DNA of 9,586 bases from an uncultured bacterium (GTDB lineage: Bacteria > Cyanobacteriota > Vampirovibrionia > Gastranaerophilales > Gastranaerophilaceae). How positions within the stretch are numbered: position 1 is the stretch's first letter; every line of letters begins with the position of its first letter. A program made the translations under genes and the position numbers. Below the pieces are notes generated by a model. The model was given only the letters and a program-made list of their open reading frames with translations. It ran no database searches and was not told where the DNA came from. Below, piece by piece: positions 7,620 through 9,586 of the stretch. Location: contig CASELB010000105.1 in the NCBI GenBank assembly GCA_949288685.1, positions 1 to 9,586 of the forward strand, written 5' to 3'.

Positions 7620-9008
7620 TTAAACCCTGCCGTACATATCTTCGTAGCGAATTATATCTTCTTCAATCAACGGGTCACCAAGTTGTACTTCTATAATTTT
7701 TAACGGTTCATTATAAGGATTTTGCAGTGAATGAATTGCCTTTAGCGGAATATCAATACTGTTTCCCGGGCTTAAAATATAGTCCTTCCCCTCTAATACA
7801 ACTTTTGCGGTACCTGAAAGTACAACCCAGTGCTCACTTCTATAATTGTGAGACTGAACTGACAATTTTTGACCGGTATTAACCTGTATCATCTTGGTTA
7901 AAAAACCATCCCCCTGAGTCAATACCGTATAAAACCCCCACGGTCTGTATACCGTTTTATGAATAAGGTGAGTATTATCATTCTGACGTTTTAAAATATC
8001 ATAAATCTTTTTAACATCTTGCGTTCTGTCTTTTTTGCATGCTAAAACAGCATCCTCCGTTTCTACAAGAACAGTGTCCTCAAGCCCGATTGTCGCACAC
8101 AATTTTGATGAAGAATATACAAGAGAATTTTTTGAATCCAAATCAATAACATGTCCTACAAACGCATTCCCGTTCTCATCCTTTTTTTCGGTATCATAGA
8201 TAGAAGCCCATGAGCCGAGGTCATTCCAATCACTTTCAAGTTTGACAAGAGCAATCTTATCCGATTTTTCCATCACCGCATAATCGACAGAAATATTAGG
8301 CATATGCTCATAATCGATATACGGAATTTCATCAGAATTTGTAAAATCAAATTTTTCCAGTATAGTATAAATTTCCGGTGAATGTTTTTTTAACTCATCA
8401 AGAAAAACAGATGCTTTAAACATAAAAATACCTGCATTCCAGAAATATTTACCTGATTTCACATATTTTTGTGCAAGTTCATAGTCAGGTTTTTCAACAA
8501 ATCTGCTGACTTTATACCCGTCTTCTAACTGTGTATCTGAAATATTTATATAACCGTAACCTGTCTCAGGGTAAGACGGCTGTACACCAAAAGTTACAAT
8601 ATACCCCAAATTAGCAAGTTTTTCACCCTTATTAACCGTTGTTTCAAATTTCCCGGTATCTTTTATTAAATGGTCAGACGGAACAACGAGAACAACATCA
8701 TCTCCATTTTTGGAAAGAATATTCTTTACCGCAACAGCAATAGCGGGTGCGGTATTCTTTGAAAGAGGTTCTGACAAAACCTTTATCTTTTCCGAATTTT
8801 TCATAAGCTGCGACTTGACATTTGCAACATGCTTAACACCGGTAGATGCAATTATATTGCTATCCGGTATAAAATCTGCAAGGCGCTTATAGGTTGCTTG
8901 CAATAAACTTTCGTGGTTTTGAATATTTAACAACTGTTTCGGATACAATTCCCTTGACATTGGCCATAAACGGCTGCCGGAGCCCCCTGCTAATATAATT
9001 CCGTACAA
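7620..9008 (-). CDS. manC: Mannose-1-phosphate guanylyltransferase / mannose-6-phosphate isomerase (type II, bifunctional)
   Basis: ManC makes GDP-mannose from mannose-1-phosphate and GTP; the second domain interconverts fructose-6-P and mannose-6-P. Of 462 residues, the nucleotidyltransferase half (1 to about 290) has the pyrophosphorylase signature GGSGSRLWPMSRELYPKQ (8-25), VVPSDHLI (108-115), ETGYGYI (148-154), the sugar-phosphate loop FVEKPD (170-175), WNAGIFMF (190-197) and WNDLGSW (261-267). The C-terminal cupin (about 354-462) starts RPWGFY and contains QSHNYRSEHW (385-394) and IPLKAIH (420-426). In typical members the first motif carries HxH; here the second histidine is Y389, while H387, E392 and H426 remain. 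The start is TTG: it is needed to include the glycine-rich loop and has a perfect AGGAGG five bases upstream. The product feeds capsule, LPS or other mannose-derived glycans (fucose, rhamnose, colitose). Confidence 0.95.
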   Translation of the reverse strand: MYGIILAGGSGSRLWPMSRELYPKQLLNIQNHESLLQATYKRLADFIPDSNIIASTGVKHVANVKSQLMKNSEKIKVLSEPLSKNTAPAIAVAVKNILSKNGDDVVLVVPSDHLIKDTGKFETTVNKGEKLANLGYIVTFGVQPSYPETGYGYINISDTQLEDGYKVSRFVEKPDYELAQKYVKSGKYFWNAGIFMFKASVFLDELKKHSPEIYTILEKFDFTNSDEIPYIDYEHMPNISVDYAVMEKSDKIALVKLESDWNDLGSWASIYDTEKKDENGNAFVGHVIDLDSKNSLVYSSSKLCATIGLEDTVLVETEDAVLACKKDRTQDVKKIYDILKRQNDNTHLIHKTVYRPWGFYTVLTQGDGFLTKMIQVNTGQKLSVQSHNYRSEHWVVLSGTAKVVLEGKDYILSPGNSIDIPLKAIHSLQNPYNEPLKIIEVQLGDPLIEEDIIRYEDMYGRV

Positions 9009-9013
9009 AATAC

Positions 9014-9019
9014 CCTCCT
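9014..9019 (-). promoter_or_regulatory. Ribosome binding site that fixes the TTG start of manC
   Basis: AGGAGG on the minus strand is a full match to the anti-Shine-Dalgarno core. It lies five bases before TTG at 9006-9008. The next in-frame ATG (Met17) would cut off the nucleotide-binding loop, so the TTG start is well supported. Confidence 0.85.
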
Positions 9020-9036
9020 AAAATATTATATATATT

Positions 9037-9065
9037 ATTCTATAAGAAATAAACAAAAATCACAA
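9037..9065 (-). promoter_or_regulatory. Probable promoter of the manC-mtaB operon
   Basis: On the minus strand TTGTGA (9060-9065, four of six) is followed by a 17-base spacer and TAGAAT (9037-9042, five of six). It sits between the fusA terminator and the manC ribosome site. A consensus TATAAT at 9025-9030 also exists, but its nearest -35-like hexamer (TTGTTT, 9051-9056) is 20 bases away, so it is the poorer choice. Confidence 0.45.
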
Positions 9066-9075
9066 CTCTTGCATC

Positions 9076-9102
9076 AAAAAAGCGCCGGAATAATCCGGCG
9101 CT
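9076..9102 (-). terminator. Intrinsic terminator of fusA (distal hairpin)
   Basis: AGCGCCGGA (9081-9089) and TCCGGCGCT (9094-9102) form a perfect nine-pair GC-rich stem with a four-base loop. Six adenines at 9076-9081 make a U-run in the minus-strand transcript directly at the stem end. The plus strand has no T-run after the stem, so termination is for the minus strand, downstream of EF-G. Confidence 0.9.
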
Positions 9103-9117
9103 GATTAGTATAAAGAA

Positions 9118-9139
9118 GAGGCGGCATAAAATCCGCCTC
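9118..9139 (-). terminator. Proximal hairpin after fusA, tandem with the main terminator
   Basis: GAGGCGG (9118-9124) pairs perfectly with CCGCCTC (9133-9139) across an eight-base loop. It begins ten bases after the fusA stop codon. In the minus-strand RNA the stem is followed by the U-rich but interrupted UUCUUUAUA, so on its own it would be a weaker terminator or an RNA-end protecting stem. Confidence 0.55.
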
Positions 9140-9149
9140 CGTTGATAGC

Positions 9150-9569
9150 TTACGCTTTGCTTGCACTGTATTTTTCAATAATTTCTTTTTCGATATTTGC
9201 GGGCACTTGTTCATAGCATTTAAATTCCATAGAGAAAGTACCGCGTCCTTGAGTATTAGATCTCAAGTCTGTTGCATAACCGAACATATTTGCAAGCGGA
9301 ACAGTAGCTCTGACAATAACATTACCGGTATTGCCCTGTGGTTCCTGCCCTTCAACACGTCCGCGGCGTCTTGAAATATCGCCGATAATCGTACCTGTAT
9401 ATTCTTCAGGAATTTCGATTTCAACTTTCATCATAGGTTCAAGGATACAAGGTGCAGCTTTCTTAGTACCTTCTTTCATAGCCATAGAACCGGCAATCTT
9501 GAACGCCATTTCAGAAGAGTCGACTTCGTGGTATGAACCGTCGTAAAGTTCAACTTTAACATCAATCAT
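9150..9569 (-). CDS. fusA: Elongation factor G, C-terminal portion (end of domain IV and domain V), partial
   Basis: EF-G is the GTPase that translocates tRNA and mRNA on the ribosome. The 139 residues match its tail: the end of domain IV carries LYDGSYHEVDSSEMAFKIAG (8-27), and domain V carries IIGDISRRRGRVEGQEPQGN (61-80) and VPLANMFGYATDLRSNTQGR (90-109). Domains I-III, including the GTPase, would lie beyond the right edge (a full protein is about 690 residues). The ATG used here is not a credible native start. Homology clearly continues four codons further (AGFP, to base 9581), but the next codon is TGA (9582-9584). So the gene is either interrupted here or the last bases of the window contain an error. 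An AGGA does precede the ATG by six bases, so re-initiation is formally possible. Two hairpin terminators follow; tuf is not downstream. Confidence 0.88.
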   Translation of the reverse strand: MIDVKVELYDGSYHEVDSSEMAFKIAGSMAMKEGTKKAAPCILEPMMKVEIEIPEEYTGTIIGDISRRRGRVEGQEPQGNTGNVIVRATVPLANMFGYATDLRSNTQGRGTFSMEFKCYEQVPANIEKEIIEKYSASKA

Positions 9570-9586
9570 CGGAAATCCTGCTCATA

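Noticed and set aside
9582..9584. TGA read as a sense codon (alternative genetic code)
   Set aside because: TGA ends the RND gene at the expected family length and the long genes contain no internal TGA, so the standard code applies.

Overview
This is an AT-rich bacterial chromosomal window with ordinary, densely packed housekeeping and envelope genes. A complete membrane-fusion protein / RND pump / TolC-type channel set means the organism has an outer membrane. The EF-G tail, the low-GC codon use and a fragment of a 'GGD..I...SLGNL' repeat protein would fit a non-photosynthetic cyanobacterial relative (Melainabacteria / Gastranaerophilales). That placement is inference only; other low-GC diderm gut bacteria remain possible.

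Layout: bases 1-293 (+) hold the 3' end of a leucine-rich-repeat-like protein. Everything else lies on the minus strand. Reading in the direction of transcription from the right edge: the 3' end of fusA (EF-G) is followed by two tandem hairpins, the second with a clean U-tract. Next comes a bicistron of manC (GDP-mannose synthesis; TTG start with a perfect AGGAGG) and mtaB (tRNA methylthiotransferase), six bases apart. A 202-base gap follows, carrying a very strong sigma70-type promoter (TTGACA-17-TATTAT) with a perfect palindrome over the predicted transcription start. That promoter drives a three-gene tripartite efflux operon: membrane-fusion protein, then inner-membrane RND transporter (2-base gap), then TolC-family outer-membrane channel (4-base ATGA overlap). 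The operon runs head-on into the repeat-protein gene with only four bases between the stop codons.

How the genes work together: the three efflux proteins should form one envelope-spanning, proton-driven pump. All catalytic proton-relay residues of the RND subunit are visible, so it looks functional, but substrate and regulator cannot be read from this window. ManC supplies GDP-mannose for surface glycans, and MtaB makes ms2t6A37 in tRNAs reading ANN codons.

I see no mobile element, CRISPR array, RNA gene or unknown multi-gene system here. The items most worth a second look are the promoter/palindrome of the efflux operon, an in-frame TGA in the conserved part of EF-G two bases from the window edge, and a His-to-Tyr change at a predicted metal-site position in the isomerase domain of ManC.
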